A stretch of 64,000 nt of DNA from Zhengitettix transpicula (GCA_037074705.1 CM073593.1:13149001-13213000), one strand, 5' to 3'. Shown: positions 22,293 to 34,271, numbered from the stretch's first letter. A program made the numbers and translations. The notes: generated by a model from the sequence alone, not told the origin.

Positions 22293-23528
22293 AATGATTA
22301 AAAAGGTGGTCGTAATTAATAGGAATAATTAACAAAATTATTATGTTTTTAAAAATTTATTGTTGATAATTACACATTATAAACCCTGCTTTACACGCGA
22401 AATTCCATCAATTTAACAAACAAATATTTCCATTTCATTTTATTATTTCGTGGCGATCTATGAAAATACAGCTTTATATTTTTACAATCAACTACGTCGA
22501 ATTTCTCTTTATCTCAGGGTCACCACTGGGTTTGATAGGAAGAAAAAATATAATGAAGTAAAACATTAACAATCCAAACTCATGGAAGTTAACGGAATAC
22601 AATATTAAATACAAAAGTAAAAGAAAACGAATGAAAAGAAAGACGCGATCGAAATCTGACTATAACCTTTAATTATCGTTTACAGTCATTAATAATTGTT
22701 TTGTACTCACGACAGTGCTACTAGTACCAGTTCGTACTCTTGTATTTTGAAGTCAACACCCACTAAACAGGCCCTGATTCTACACTTTAGATTTTTGGAC
22801 ACACGCGGTCGTTACTTTCAATCTCTGCTATCCTGGAACTTGGATTAGCCGTCCCTCGGTCAGCTCTCGGACGTAGTTCTCCTTGAAGTCTCTCTATGCG
22901 AAAATTAGTTCAGTTTGTGAAGCAAAACTTCTTCTTCTAAATTGCGATTTTATGAGTCTCTCCGTCAATACTGTGTACTTGCGTTTTATGTAAACTATTA
23001 TATCTCGCCGTTGGACTTCCTAGATAGTCCCATTCATGCATTTAGATTAGCAGACTTTACTGTGTTGTATCTCTCGTAGACTCTTTTATGTATCCTTTCT
23101 TGAACCAGGCTCGACGCAGCCTCTCCCGCTATCGGAAGGGCGTGGGACAAGGACCCAATGCCCGACCTACCTGATGCAGGTTTTTCTAGGGTTTTCCCTG
23201 CATTTCTTTAGGAAAATGCCGGGTAGGATCCTTAAAATATAGCCCGGGGGCCCTAGTAACCCTTGGCTACCTTCCTCTACCCTTCCGCATCCCCCCTTTC
23301 AAATCCCTTCCTATGCTATTAAAGGGGAGTTGCCCAATGTGGATCACCCTCAAGTAGCCTGTTGCCCTAAAAAAAAACTCCACGCAGATTGAGTTCTCTA
23401 AGCGCGCGGTCTCCAGTCTCCATTGTTAACAAAGAAAGACCCGCTGCGATTGTCGTCTTTAAGCACCCGTACCGCCAACAATTAAATTATATTAAAAACA
23501 ATTAATAGCCTGTTTAATTGGTATTACA
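22290..23528 (-). mobile_element. Solo LTR, copy B, with nested SINE-like insertion
   Basis: Runs from TGTAAT to ATTACA with ATAT at both flanks (22286-22289 and 23529-23532). Landmarks match copies A and D, including cgaaatctgact, a tcggtcagctctcggacgta block and a phased 3' end. It is 1,239 bp long because a SINE-like element (23120-23377 plus its target duplication) is inserted within; without it about 970 bp remain, close to the 917 bp of copy D. The ATAT duplication is less certain here because the target is an AT repeat. Confidence 0.75.
23110..23387 (+). repeat. SINE-like family, short copy nested in solo LTR
   Basis: The element (about 23120-23377) begins cctctcccgctatcgg and ends gttgccctaaaaaaaaa. 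The flanks ctcgacgcag (23110-23119) and ctccacgcag (23378-23387) are a 10-bp duplication with one mismatch. The insertion must be younger than the LTR that holds it. Another copy (52327-53142, minus) has the same 5' end, which suggests a distinct short subfamily. Confidence 0.8.
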
Positions 23529-23712
23529 ATATATATATAAAGAATGAATTTTTTAAAATTGTAATGGTTCGTCAAATATTATATATCAGAACGAAAGTTC
23601 TTAATTACGAGTAGAAATGTTAATTTTAGATAATCAGTTTTCAATGAAACTATTACTCATTGAGTTTCTTCGGGATCACTTAACTCGAAAATGTTGTATA
23701 TAGATACGAAGG

Positions 23713-24273
23713 ATGATTAAAAACGACATTAAATTAGGTCAAGGCGTAAATTGTGGGATAAAGCTACTTTTGCAGCTGAAGGCTCCATATAAAAACGATT
23801 ACGTCTGTGGCACAGGAAGTGAGTTCGTCATCTCCCTTTTGTGCGGGGGTTTAGGCGTAATGTGTCTGCCGCGTGACATGTCCTTTGAGCTGAATGTTCT
23901 TGCGACTTTAACGGGAAGCCGCGAGACAGCTGCAACCCCGGAAACTGTTAGGAAGCAACAAACACTGGACTGGGCTCCAGACAGCGGCCATTGTCTTCCG
24001 TTAGACGACATTAACAGTCTTCGGAACAAATTCATCGCCGGCATCTGCGCCGCGTCGCCCCGCCGTAGGAGGGCTCTCCAGATAGGAGTGGGTGGGCGAG
24101 GGGAGATTGTGGGCTGCTGGAAATTAATTAATATTCCGCAACCCCAAAGCCAGCAAAACTGGGTGCTCTCCCAGCCACAGTATAAACCCTTGATTATTCA
24201 TTACGTTAATTACTTGGACGTCTCCGACATCCATCAATTGCGAGGGCGGACGCCTCGCGACGTGTCGCTCTAG
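23713..24273 (+). CDS. Uncharacterised 186-codon open frame in GC-rich island
   Basis: This is the longest open frame in the window. It lies where base composition switches abruptly from AT-rich to GC- and CpG-rich (about 23,790-24,270). I recognise no domain, signal peptide or membrane span. The middle is basic (SPRRRRAL) followed by a Gly-rich VGGRGEIVG and a Gln-rich stretch. An 81-codon open frame runs antisense over the same GC-rich part, so the length may simply reflect few A/T-rich stop codons. It could be an exon, a decayed element or a non-coding conserved island. There is no convincing start context and no splice evidence was established. Confidence 0.2.
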   Translation: MIKNDIKLGQGVNCGIKLLLQLKAPYKNDYVCGTGSEFVISLLCGGLGVMCLPRDMSFELNVLATLTGSRETAATPETVRKQQTLDWAPDSGHCLPLDDINSLRNKFIAGICAASPRRRRALQIGVGGRGEIVGCWKLINIPQPQSQQNWVLSQPQYKPLIIHYVNYLDVSDIHQLRGRTPRDVSL

Positions 24274-24299
24274 TTGGAAAGGCTGTAGTTATAATCGCA

Positions 24300-26540
24300 A
24301 AGTCATGAGTTTTTGAATCTATTTTTCATTTTAAATTATAGTCGTATCTTAGTAAATTTAAAATCATTTTCCTTGTTAATTTAATTCACATAATTTTATT
24401 CCATTTTTTGCTGAAAGAGCCTCAATTGAAGTCCTCAAGACGACTTATTTTCCTACTATCGATTATAAATTCTCTAAGTAAACCATTTAATTACACTGCC
24501 GTTCCGTTTTCTTTTTACATTTACGACTTGAATCGGCGAAAGAAAGGCTTATGGTTTACGGAAGCAACAAGTAATAGAAGATAGGAATTCTGAGTAAGTT
24601 TTAAGTGTTTAATTTACATCTAACTTTGTAGCTTAAGATGAATTGTTAATATTTACGTATAACAACAGCATCGAGTTCTCTTACATTAAGTTGTCAGTAT
24701 TATAATTTAATAGGACTCAAAATACGTAATCCTAATATAAGGGGACTGGTTACTGAAGAAAAGCATTTTTCAACTCATGTGATTAAATGAATATTTCTAG
24801 TAAAGTTATTTTAAATTTTTATTGCACACGAAATTGAAAATCTATGCTGCAGTTTTATTAAAAGAAATGTATTGGTCCTATCTGTTAAAAATTCATAATT
24901 CCCTTTAAGTACTTATTCTGATGGAAGCGTAAGGTATAGAACTTTATTTAATTTCTTTTCATAATAACGTTAAGTTGGAGTTTCTAAACAAATTAAACTT
25001 TTTCTTCTTTAATCAGTAAAAAAAATGACCATACTTGAAAAAATAAATTTTCTAACAAGAATAAAACGTAAAAATGTACCTTGAGTTTTTTTTATAATAA
25101 ATATAGTTGTAGAGACTAAATTAAATAAGTAGGTTTTGAAACTACACACAAACTTTTATCCCATTGGATTTAGACGATATTGATACGCAAATAAAGAAAT
25201 TATTACTTTGTGGAAAAATGAAAAATGTTTAATAGAACCCTAATTTTGTTTCACAATCATTCCAGTACCATAACATTGCTGATTTTCCAGTTTCCTGGTA
25301 TTTATTCTGCTTCTTCTTTAAAGATTACAATTATGTGAAAAATTTTTAGTAAGACATTTTCTCACAACTGTAAATTTTTTCCAACGAAGTGAAAGTGAAG
25401 TGAAAGCTTAGAGGAACATGATACTAATTAAACAATGGATACTTTAATAGTATTTTTCAGAACCTCGTTTATAAAATGTGTGTTTGTGTTATTTGCTTAT
25501 GTTTTCACACATACTTGTCGTTTATGCTTATTATTTGTAACTGGAACTGAGTCTAAATCAATTACGTGTTCAATAAATCCATTAAAACAAGAGAAAAGAT
25601 AGTGGAAGATTTTTCGAAAATATATAAGAATTGATTTTGTTATTAAAGGGGGACAAACAAAACAGAGACGACTTACGCGATAAACGCGGTCTCAGAACAA
25701 TATAATGCTATCTTATGGGAAGCTAACAGGACAACATGAGAGACTCAGGGTGACCTTCCATCAAGTGAAGTTACACAAATGAAAAGCCGATAATTGTTTT
25801 TAAATATGACTAACAATTTTTAGTCAATCATTCCATTAGTAGTAAATTGTTAAATTATTGCCTTGTATTTTCATTAAATTACACGAGGAAATTTTTAATG
25901 TGTAACACGTTGACTTCCGACTTCGAGATAACTCGTCCTTGTTTACTTGTAATTTTTGTGCATCTACGATTAAACTCGGAATATATCGGTGCTAATATTG
26001 ATAGATGACTTCTGGGAAAAGAGCAATAAATCAATGCTGTCTTATATGAACAGAAAATTTAGTAAAAAACGAAAAAGAAATATAATTATAAAAAATAAAA
26101 TAATATTTTATTGTTTGTAGAACTTCTTAAACAATCTTCCTGGCTTCTCTTTACAGGCTTGCCACTTTGATAACCTATTAGATGTTTTTATTGCTTTGCG
26201 TTTTTCAATTTCTTGCGCAGCATATATATTAGTTTGTTACACCAGTAATGGAAGAAACTCATCCGAAAAAAATAAGTCCACCAGCCTTTGTACTGACGAA
26301 TATGGACGCGTATTCATGATCAGCTTTAACGAAGCGACATGTAGAAGCGCGTCCGCGTACGAATTAACTCGTAGTTGGCTTCCGCGAAAAGATTCTGAAA
26401 ATTTCCGTGGCAGTCTACGTGTTAAGTAATATATTTCATATCTAATAATAAATTATACAAATATAAATTAGAAAATATTGGGAAGAAACAGGAGCAGCTT
26501 ACATTCGAAGTTCAACCTCATAGGCCATGAAATTAATTTA
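24300..26540. other. Long AT-rich stretch without a gene
   Basis: One 77-codon open frame (26196-26429, plus) without a recognisable domain, and otherwise AT-rich unique sequence. Confidence 0.5.
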
Positions 26541-26549
26541 ATTAAAGGA

Positions 26550-26645
26550 TAGGGATGGAAAAAATCCCGAACGGACCGGGAATCGACCGCGGTACAATAA
26601 ATAAACGGTACAAATCATCTGCACGGCACGAGGCAACGTCCCCAA
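26550..26645 (-). repeat. tRNA-derived SINE-like fragment
   Basis: On the minus strand it has a B-box-like GGTCGATTCCCGG and a tail GGGATTTTTTCCATCCC resembling that of the 12428-12535 copy, but the A-box region is poor. Confidence 0.35.
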
Positions 26646-26859
26646 CTACGAATAGAAAAATATCGCTTTAGTCTGATGAATAAAGCAAATAAAAGTATAT
26701 ATTAACGTTTCGCTTAAAACGTGAGTAGTGACACCCATAATTTTTAAAAGTTACTGTTCAGCGAAATTACAACATTAAATAAAAAAACTAAACAGCCGAA
26801 TAATAATTGATAAATGTGCAGAGCGTGGCATTAATTACTAGGGTCAGGAATGCGCATAA

Positions 26860-27110
26860 TCATAAAATATTTCCTAAAATTTCGACTGGAGGTGTATACT
26901 TGGGGGAGTAATTTCGGTGCAGGAAACCCTTTTGCATTATTAAATTTGAGACGTCACCTGTTCGTGCTAAATTGTGGGGCACAGAGAGAGTCTGAGAGCT
27001 GGCTGAAGTAGTAATGGAAGCCACCGCACAGAGGGCAACAGCTGACTTCATTAACACTTGCCGGGCTCGGGACTGGTCGGTAAGGACATTTAAACCCTTG
27101 GTCGCAAACA
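26860..27110. other. GC-enriched patch, no assigned gene
   Basis: An 83-codon open frame runs on the minus strand with no recognised domain. The patch is less AT-rich than its surroundings. Confidence 0.25.
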
Positions 27111-27636
27111 TTAGGCTATATTAACCCCAATCTTTCAGAATAAACAGGCCAGTTGAACGAGATTCGTTTATAGATTTATATGAGACACAATGACAATTTA
27201 TTAAGATGTTTCAGTCGTTTCTTTTAATTTCTTCAAATTTATTGTATTAATACAACTAAATATCGATACTACAAATAATTTTACGGCATAATAATGGAAA
27301 TAATCAATATGGGCAGAATTCCTTACATGTCAGCAAAAAATTAACAATAAATTGATGTAGTTGTCCATAGTTTATAAAATGTTCAGATTTTTCATTCAAT
27401 CATACCAAAAAATTTTAAGCGTTAATATTGAAAACAAACTTCCTGCATTTTCTACCTTGTACTCACATTTAATTGGCAATGTTTATGTTTCGCTTCTTCG
27501 GTGATTACATAATATATTTCAGTATAAATTTGATTAGTGTAAAATAGCCAAAATTCAGATACAATGAACACAACGGTTAATAAAAATTCTAACTGTAGTT
27601 TAGAATTTACAAATTTCCTTAATTTATTCTAATACT

Positions 27637-28075
27637 AGCTGGGTGCCCGGCGTTGCTCGGGTATTTATTTATACACACACAAAAAAAGTATTTAATTCCA
27701 GTAGTAAAAAGTTATGTAACTAACAAATTTAGAGGGATTCGTAATTCTTTCATAACCAAACAGTACATTTAGAGAAGCCCATTGTTTTTCACTTCCATCT
27801 CCATCCATAGGGACAATTTTATTGTCATTATTAAACTCAGCGACATCCGAATTTGACTTGTATATCGGGTGTTTTTGCTTAATTTTTATGTTACGTCCCT
27901 CCACAATCTCATTGAATCGGAGTGAAATGTCAGCCACAAGTTTGAAAATTTCCATCCCGGGTTGATAGTCATGTCTTACCCCATGGCGCCTGTTTCCGGT
28001 TCGAAAGGAACACGTGTACGAAGTTTTGTCAAATTTGTTCCACAGGTGTAGATTTCTATGTGGAACATATACAAA
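27637..28075 (+). repeat. GTGCCCGGCGTTG-family copy, plus
   Basis: Begins actagctgggtgcccggcg, passes gcgacatccgaatttgac and tgttacgtccctccac, and reaches tgtttccggttcgaaagg. The 87-codon open frame on the opposite strand lies inside this repeat and is not a gene. Confidence 0.75.
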
Positions 28076-28079
28076 AAAC

Positions 28080-29340
28080 AGCTTATTTTATTTATTAGAT
28101 ATATGGTTTAAAAATGACATTATTTATGCAAAAGCTGGCCACAATAATATGTTAAAATTTTGAACCAGACATTTTTCGAAATTTTTCACAAATTTTAATG
28201 GACACATACATTTGATGATAAATTAGAAAAAGCATCCACATAATTATATGTAAAAACAGAATCTTGGCATGACATATTATATATAAATATAATTAGTGTA
28301 AAATGGCCAAAATTCACAATTTATAAACACTAAAATTTCTCCTATAATTTAATAAAAATTCTAATTGTGTTTTCAATTTCTTCCACCATGAATAAATTTT
28401 CGCTGTATTGGAACTTCTCGATAATCAAATTCTTTTGAACTGATAAATATATTCCCGCCACTTTAGATTTTATTTACTGACTACCACATCATTCACTTCT
28501 CAGGCGATAATGACAACTGTTCTCAGTGAATTATTCTGCATGTACTATGTATAGATTTCCATCGTACTCTCTTTAATGTTTTTCTAATCATTAGTACCGC
28601 AATATATCACACCGACTCCTTAAAGTCGCCTGAACACTTTTTTAAACAAACTTGTTCCATTTTCTCCGACATGCCTAGTTCCTAAACTGAACTGTATCAA
28701 CTTAAAATAATATATTTGAGCGAGGTAAATTCAAAGGTAAATAATTTGTTAAAACATGCAGCGTTCCTTTAAAATAACTTTATAAATTCAAACTATTTAC
28801 AACACAGTTTTCTTTAAGCTCTTCTTTTTAACAATACCCTAATCCACAGATATTCTCCGCACCAAAGTAAAAACATCATTTATTTTACATAAAAAGATAA
28901 TATACCATTTTTGTAAAATATAGTTCACAGATAACATTTATCAGCCGACCAAAGTCATCATATCTCTCAGTAACAGTCTCCCGCTGCCAACTAAAAACAC
29001 TAACTTGGGGACCGAAAAATATAAGTTTCGGTTCAAAACTACAAGTAACATATTATTAATTCTAAGAATTATTTTCATAGTCAGAAATGCTTAAAATTTA
29101 GAATTAAATCCTAAAAGCCTTATGTTAAACCTAACAACACTGTTCAACGTGTAAATCGATGTATTGAAACTCTGTAATGAGTATGATTCCATATTCGTAA
29201 GCAACATTCGTTGCTTTCATATAGATATCAATGATTTCCTCTACGTCGCTTGGATTGGGTCGCATGAAAAGCGCCGTATTATGAGCGGCCGTGTCCTGAG
29301 CGGGCAACAGTCTCTTCCTCAATCCTGACCGCTGAGCGAT
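28080..29340. other. AT-rich stretch without a gene
   Basis: No open frame above about 63 codons and no recognisable repeat. Confidence 0.5.
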
Positions 29341-29400
29341 CAGGTATCAAGTTTTCCAAAGAGAATCTTTATCAGTCATGGTTTTAACATTAAGTGAATG

Positions 29401-29700
29401 AAATACAAAATGAAAATTTTTTTTACATAGAAAATAATAAATAAGAAAGATAGCCAATACAGACAAAAAAGGGTAATATAAATACCACACAACGTTTCTG
29501 GGATCCTTGTTCCTTTCGTCAGGTGCTAAGAAGACCCTATACAAACACAACTGTACTGGTCAGTTGACAACACTGAGTCTGTTGTGTTTCTCTAGGCTCT
29601 TCTTAGCACCTGACGAAAGGCACAAGGATCCCAGAAACGTTGTGTGGTATTTAAATTACCCTTTTTTGTCTGTATTGGCTATCTTTCTTATTTATTTAAT
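29401..29700. mobile_element. Head-to-head PLE terminal modules, palindromic insertion
   Basis: Two copies of the hammerhead-like module face each other: minus at 29482-29523 (boxes CTGACGA at 29516-29522 and GAAAC at 29494-29498) and plus at about 29609-29650 (CTGACGA 29610-29616, GAAAC 29634-29638). The arms continue outward to matching cttatttat tails. AATG occurs immediately before the insertion and at its end, consistent with a 4-bp target duplication. The 67- and 65-codon open frames here are mirror translations of the module, not genes. Confidence 0.7.
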
Positions 29701-29759
29701 GTAATACAAGTTTAATGTATAACATTTCTGAAACTTATTTGGATTTATTTTGATAGTGT

Positions 29760-30106
29760 AGACAGGCTATGTGTAGGGTAATCCACATAGTGGCCACTCC
29801 CCTCTTATAGCATCGGAAAAGGAGTGAAAGGGGGGATGCGGAAAAGTAGAGCAAGGTAGCCAAGGGTTAACTTGGGCCCCCGCGCTATGGTTTAAGGATC
29901 TTACCCGGCAAATCGCCTAAAAGAGATGCAGGGAAAACCCTAGAAAAACCTGCAACAGGTAGGTCGGGCATTTAGTACTTGTCCCACGCCCTTCCGATGG
30001 CGGGAGAGCAGTTGGCTGTGGGGTCGCAGCTTTCCCCTCGTCGTGCCTTGACCAGTTTAGGAGGCAGCTAGCTGACTATTCCAATAGAAATAGCGGACAA
30101 CTATAA
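29760..30106 (-). repeat. SINE-like family copy, minus, inside foldback arm
   Basis: Carries the family body from the 3' region (gggtaatccacatagtgg) to ccagtttaggaggcagcta and nearby. It lacks the A-rich tail and the 5' hairpins. Confidence 0.8.
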
Positions 30107-30743
30107 TTTTTATCTCTATGTATAATAAGGAAACGGTTCCAATTGGTAGAATTAGTTTAATAAGTTTTCTTAGAAATGATCAATTAAGATACAAATCTTT
30201 TAAGGGTTATAATTATCTGACGTCTTTAAATAAATGAAAACATCAACCTGTTTAGTTATAAATTTATTATTAATTTAAATTTTTGAACATTAAATTAATT
30301 ATATGTAATGTAGTGTGGGAAAATCGCATCTAAGATATTTATGTCCACTACATTTCATGTTATTAATTGTAAGTAATGTTCAATAAATATTTAAATTATT
30401 GTATTTCAATTATCATGTTTGTTAAATCTTATTTGTTGGAATTTTTAGAATCACCGATTTTGAAATTATACCATTTAATTGACTTTACAACACCTGAAGA
30501 GATCTTAATAAATTAGGGATGAAACTTTAGGAATGTTTTTACTATTATAATTTTTTAAATTAACAGCTGTTAAAAGATTTGTATCTTAATTGATCATTTC
30601 TAAGAATATTTATTATCCAATCACTACCAATTGGAAATGTTTCTATATTATTATAGAAATTATAAGTCCAGAAATGTTACAATAAAACTTGTCTTACATT
30701 CACTTAATGTTAAAACCAAGCTGACAAAGTTGCCCTTCTGAAA

Positions 30744-30747
<4 letters not shown>

Positions 30748-30789
<42 letters not shown>
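30748..30789. repeat. (AT)n microsatellite
   Basis: About 20 AT units at the right border of the foldback element. Confidence 0.95.
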
Positions 30790-30792
<3 letters not shown>

Positions 30793-30879
30793 GCTCGTCC
30801 GCTGTCATGATTTAGGAAGGAACTGTTAATCACTCAGGGCACAGCCGCTCATAATACGACACCACATAAAGTTCAAAAA

Positions 30880-30950
30880 GCTCTAACTGATGTCAACGCC
30901 TGAAAAGAGACCAAATTTCGCAGAAACGTTGTGTGGTATTAATTTTATCA
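30880..30950 (+). ncRNA. Hammerhead-like PLE module, degraded
   Basis: GAAACGTTGTGTGGTATT (from 30922) matches the other modules, but box 1 is reduced to CTGAAAAGA. Probably inactive. Confidence 0.4.
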
Positions 30951-32055
30951 CCTAATTTTGAATATTTTAGTTACTTCATAATTTAATATAGGAATTACTT
31001 TGGCACTTTCAATTGCATCTGGCACTATCTTCGAAACCCGAATTTCTTCGGGATCTACTCATAGCGTTACATACATATATTTGTGTGTTTGTAGGTGAAT
31101 GTGTAATAGACGAGTCAAATAAATTGTATGTATAAAAAAATTAATAACCCTGGTGGTTGAATTTATTTGAATATAGTCGGTTTCCCTGAAAATAAATTTA
31201 ATGCCGATCGTTGTTCCGTTTATTTTGTTATCACCATTAGCTGGAAGTGTTCAGATTTTTCAGCGAATAACACTTGCTCATTAATATTATTCAAGTTATT
31301 TTTAATAAATGGGATGACACGTATTACTGCGTTATTGAGACACAAATTTCCCGTTTAACTGTATAATTCGGGTTAATTTTTATCGAAGTTAATAATGCTT
31401 AGGGAATACGGAAAATAAATTTAAGGCATTGCGATAGTTTTTTCAAAATATGGTTTTGTATTAGGTTTCTCTCAAATATAAAAAACGAGATTTAGTATTA
31501 AAAATATTGCCAATAATATTGGTTTCTTGTATAACTTATGGTATTTTATTACATTTTCTACCCAACAATTACTTTTTATTTTTTATAAAACTAAAGAAAT
31601 TGTACACGTGACTGAATTTAATATATGTTGTGAAGTCGTTTTTCTTTCTAGACAATATTTGAACGTGTCAGAACACCCAAGAAAATTTATTGTCCTACCA
31701 AATACACATTATTAATAGACCATTCTAGTGACATCAATGGGTTCTTTCTTCTATGGTCCTATATTTAATTTAGTTTTTCCGAATAAGTCTATGAATTCAA
31801 AAATTATTTTTTCCAGAAATTAGTGAATATTTTATTAAATTAAAAGTAAGGTTGATTATTTTCTATATATTTTTAGTAATTTTGAAATTGTAAATAAATT
31901 TTCAACTGTACATATAGTAGACTGGTTACTACTATATTCCTCCATTGTTTTTTTAATGAAATAATCAATGCTTCCATTCCGGTAAGTGGTAACTAAGTTA
32001 TAGAAACATCTCATCTGAAAGTATCCTATCCTTTTCCTGCAGGATTATATTTTAT
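30950..32055. other. AT-rich stretch without a gene
   Basis: Only two short domain-free open frames (62-63 codons). Confidence 0.5.
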
Positions 32056-32059
32056 TTAA

Positions 32060-32460
32060 CACTAACTGGGTGCTCGGCGTGTCCCGGATTGTCATAATTA
32101 AACTCAGAGACATCCATAACCCCGGATTTTACTCCAACCTCGGTCATTTCGCGTTATTTTTGTGTAACGTTCCTCCATCCCAATCCCTAAGGGTTCTCCC
32201 CTCCCATCTCGAAAGAGGTAGAAATTATACACAAACAACATCAGAATAAAAAAAATAAATCTAATTGACCCCGTAAAATATTTATTCCATCTAAATCTTG
32301 GCCTTTTTAGCACGTTTGAAAATTTGCAACTCCGACCACCCACGCCCCTCGGGGGTAGTAATCGTGTCTTACCTCCACAGTGTTTGTTTCCGGTTTGGAA
32401 GGAACATGTGTACGAAGTTTGGTCCACGTGTGTATATTTGTATGTTGAACATGCACACAA
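32060..32460 (+). repeat. GTGCCCGGCGTTG-family copy, plus
   Basis: Head actgggtgctcggcgt, then the agacatccataaccccgg, ttgaccccgtaaaatattt and tgtttgtttccggtt blocks in family order. The overlapping 133- and 73-codon open frames are repeat translations. Confidence 0.75.
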
Positions 32461-32819
32461 ACATACATGTACACAAACAAAGTCAATTATATTCATTTGA
32501 TACAATGTTATACATATAATGAAATATATTTCTAAATAATTTATTCAAAATTTTTAAAATTAAGTACATAAAATTTAATAAATCTTATCTTTAACCTGTT
32601 CTAATAATTTCATGTTCAAATCAATGATTCCGTTACATTACGTGCTCCCAATATCCGCAAATTAACGTGTTTCCTAATTATACTAATAGGTGTGCAAGTT
32701 GTAAGGAAAAACCTGGATTCAATTTCACTTTTGCTTGTGGAAACGAGTGCGTACAGCACTCCCTATCGATCACACATTTTAACAATTGACGAGGTGTGGG
32801 GAAAAAGCTAATCTGTGAA

Positions 32820-33060
32820 ACAGTTGTGATGGTCCAGAATCCCAGGAGCGCCCTGAGTCAGCCCCCGTCCCTGTCCCGAGGGAGTTATAAGGAGTGATTG
32901 CAGCGCGTGTAAATTAGACGAGAGTCCCACGGGCCGCCATCTATTGTGATGCACAACCTCGTTATTGAAATATTAACGACGTTTTCACTTCGGCGCGTCG
33001 CCGGTAACGGTCCTGAGGCGCCTCCGTAATAGGTTTAGCCCTGACTCCTAGTTTTAGCCA
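32820..33060. other. GC-enriched unique island
   Basis: A CpG-rich block (cggcgcgtcgccggtaacgg) with interspersed ATTA/TAAT motifs and no open frame of note. It resembles a conserved non-coding regulatory element, which would need cross-species alignment. Confidence 0.25.
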
Positions 33061-33271
33061 CTTTCACTTATACATCTTCAGGGAAAATTGATTATATACC
33101 GTTGAAACAATACCGTTTTAAACATTAAGATTTTCGGACAGCCACGTGGATTAATTATTTCAATTCGGATCATAAGACTGATATCTGAATTTCCGATCTA
33201 TTACTACCAACGTTTTAACTCAAACTCAAAGCACAAAACTGGGATATCCAAAAGGATATGTCGGTATAGTT

Positions 33272-33845
33272 AAGTTATTTTAGAAAGAGGTCTGCGAGGG
33301 CTATTCTCTCGCAGGCAGTACCTGCGAGGGAAATTCTCTCGCAGGCAGATCCTTGTAGGAGAGACGCGAAGGGACTACCTTTGGGGATGCCTTTTCCTCT
33401 CCGTTTTTGAACTAAAGTTCCCACAAGCCGAGGCACCTCGGCCTGTTTTGAGAGTCACAGACCTTGGGCATAGGTAAGAGTTGTTCGCTGTTCTCATTGG
33501 AACAGTCGGCCAGCTGCCTCCTAAACTGGTCGAGGAACGGAGAAGGGAATGCTGCGTCCCCACAGCAAACTCCTCTCCCGCTATCGGAAGGGCGTAGGAC
33601 AATTACCCAATGCCCGACCTACCTAATGCAGGTTTTTCTAGGGTTTTCCCTGCATTACTTTTAGGCGAATGCCGGGTAGGATCCTTAAAATTTAGCCCGG
33701 GGGCCCTAGTTATCCCTTGGCTACCTTCCTCTACCCTTCCGCATCCCCCCTTTTCAAATTACTTCCTAAGCTATTAAAGGGGAGTTGCCACCATGTGGAT
33801 TACCCTCATGTAGCCAGTTACCATAAAAAATGAAGTTATTTTAGA
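33272..33845 (+). repeat. SINE-like family, full copy with 13-bp target duplication
   Basis: The element (33285-33832) is flanked by aagttattttaga at 33272-33284 and 33833-33845, an exact 13-bp duplication. The 5' end shows two ctctcgcagg hairpin repeats and the 3' end is ccagttaccataaaaaa. It confirms the family boundaries inferred from 18721-19271. Confidence 0.9.
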
Positions 33846-33946
33846 TGAAGATGGAATAATAATTTTCATGTACTATTTAACCAAAATGTAAATAATATTT
33901 GTACGGAAGAATACCAACGATTATCACACGGATAATGATCATCAAC

Positions 33947-34271
33947 TTAGGCTGTGTGAAAGAAATTCAATTTATTTAGTGTGTCAAGATCCTCACATAA
34001 CATTAGTTTGTTCATTACACAAATTATGGTCTGTGTTACTTTTGAATGCATCAGTTTGATCAGAGGTTCAGCTGCTCTCATCTCAGAACCAAATATCACA
34101 ACTCTACCAAAACTTTCTTTATTTTGGGCCATTAAGCATTATTGGACTATAAACTGTAATAGGATGTATTCTAGTGACTGGTTTGATTCTGCTCTTCGTC
34201 TGAATTTGACTGGTCTAAATTCTAAGAATGAAAATGAGTCACCAAACGATACTCAAATTGGTATCACTTGA
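33947..34271. other. Overlapping short open frames, unassigned
   Basis: A 96-codon plus frame (33981-34271) and a 61-codon minus frame overlap. No domain is recognised. It may be part of an unknown repeat. Confidence 0.2.

Larger units (their letters stand above)
29344..30746. repeat. Large foldback element with two insertions in its left arm
   Basis: The left arm is in three pieces (29344-29400, 29701-about 29740, about 30104-30204). Read in order, they are the inverted complement of the continuous right arm (about 30568-30746). A PLE-type palindromic module (29401-29700) separates the first two pieces and a minus-strand SINE-like copy (29760-30106) separates the last two. Shared stretches include ggttttaacattaagtgaat and ttgtatcttaattgatcat. 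The central spacer is about 360 bp and AT-rich. No coding capacity is evident. Confidence 0.8.

Noticed and set aside
30480..30530. Further hammerhead (ctgaagaga...gatgaaac)
   Set aside because: The boxes are roughly present but stem II is at most three pairs and lacks the closing G-C. The spacing differs from the module family.
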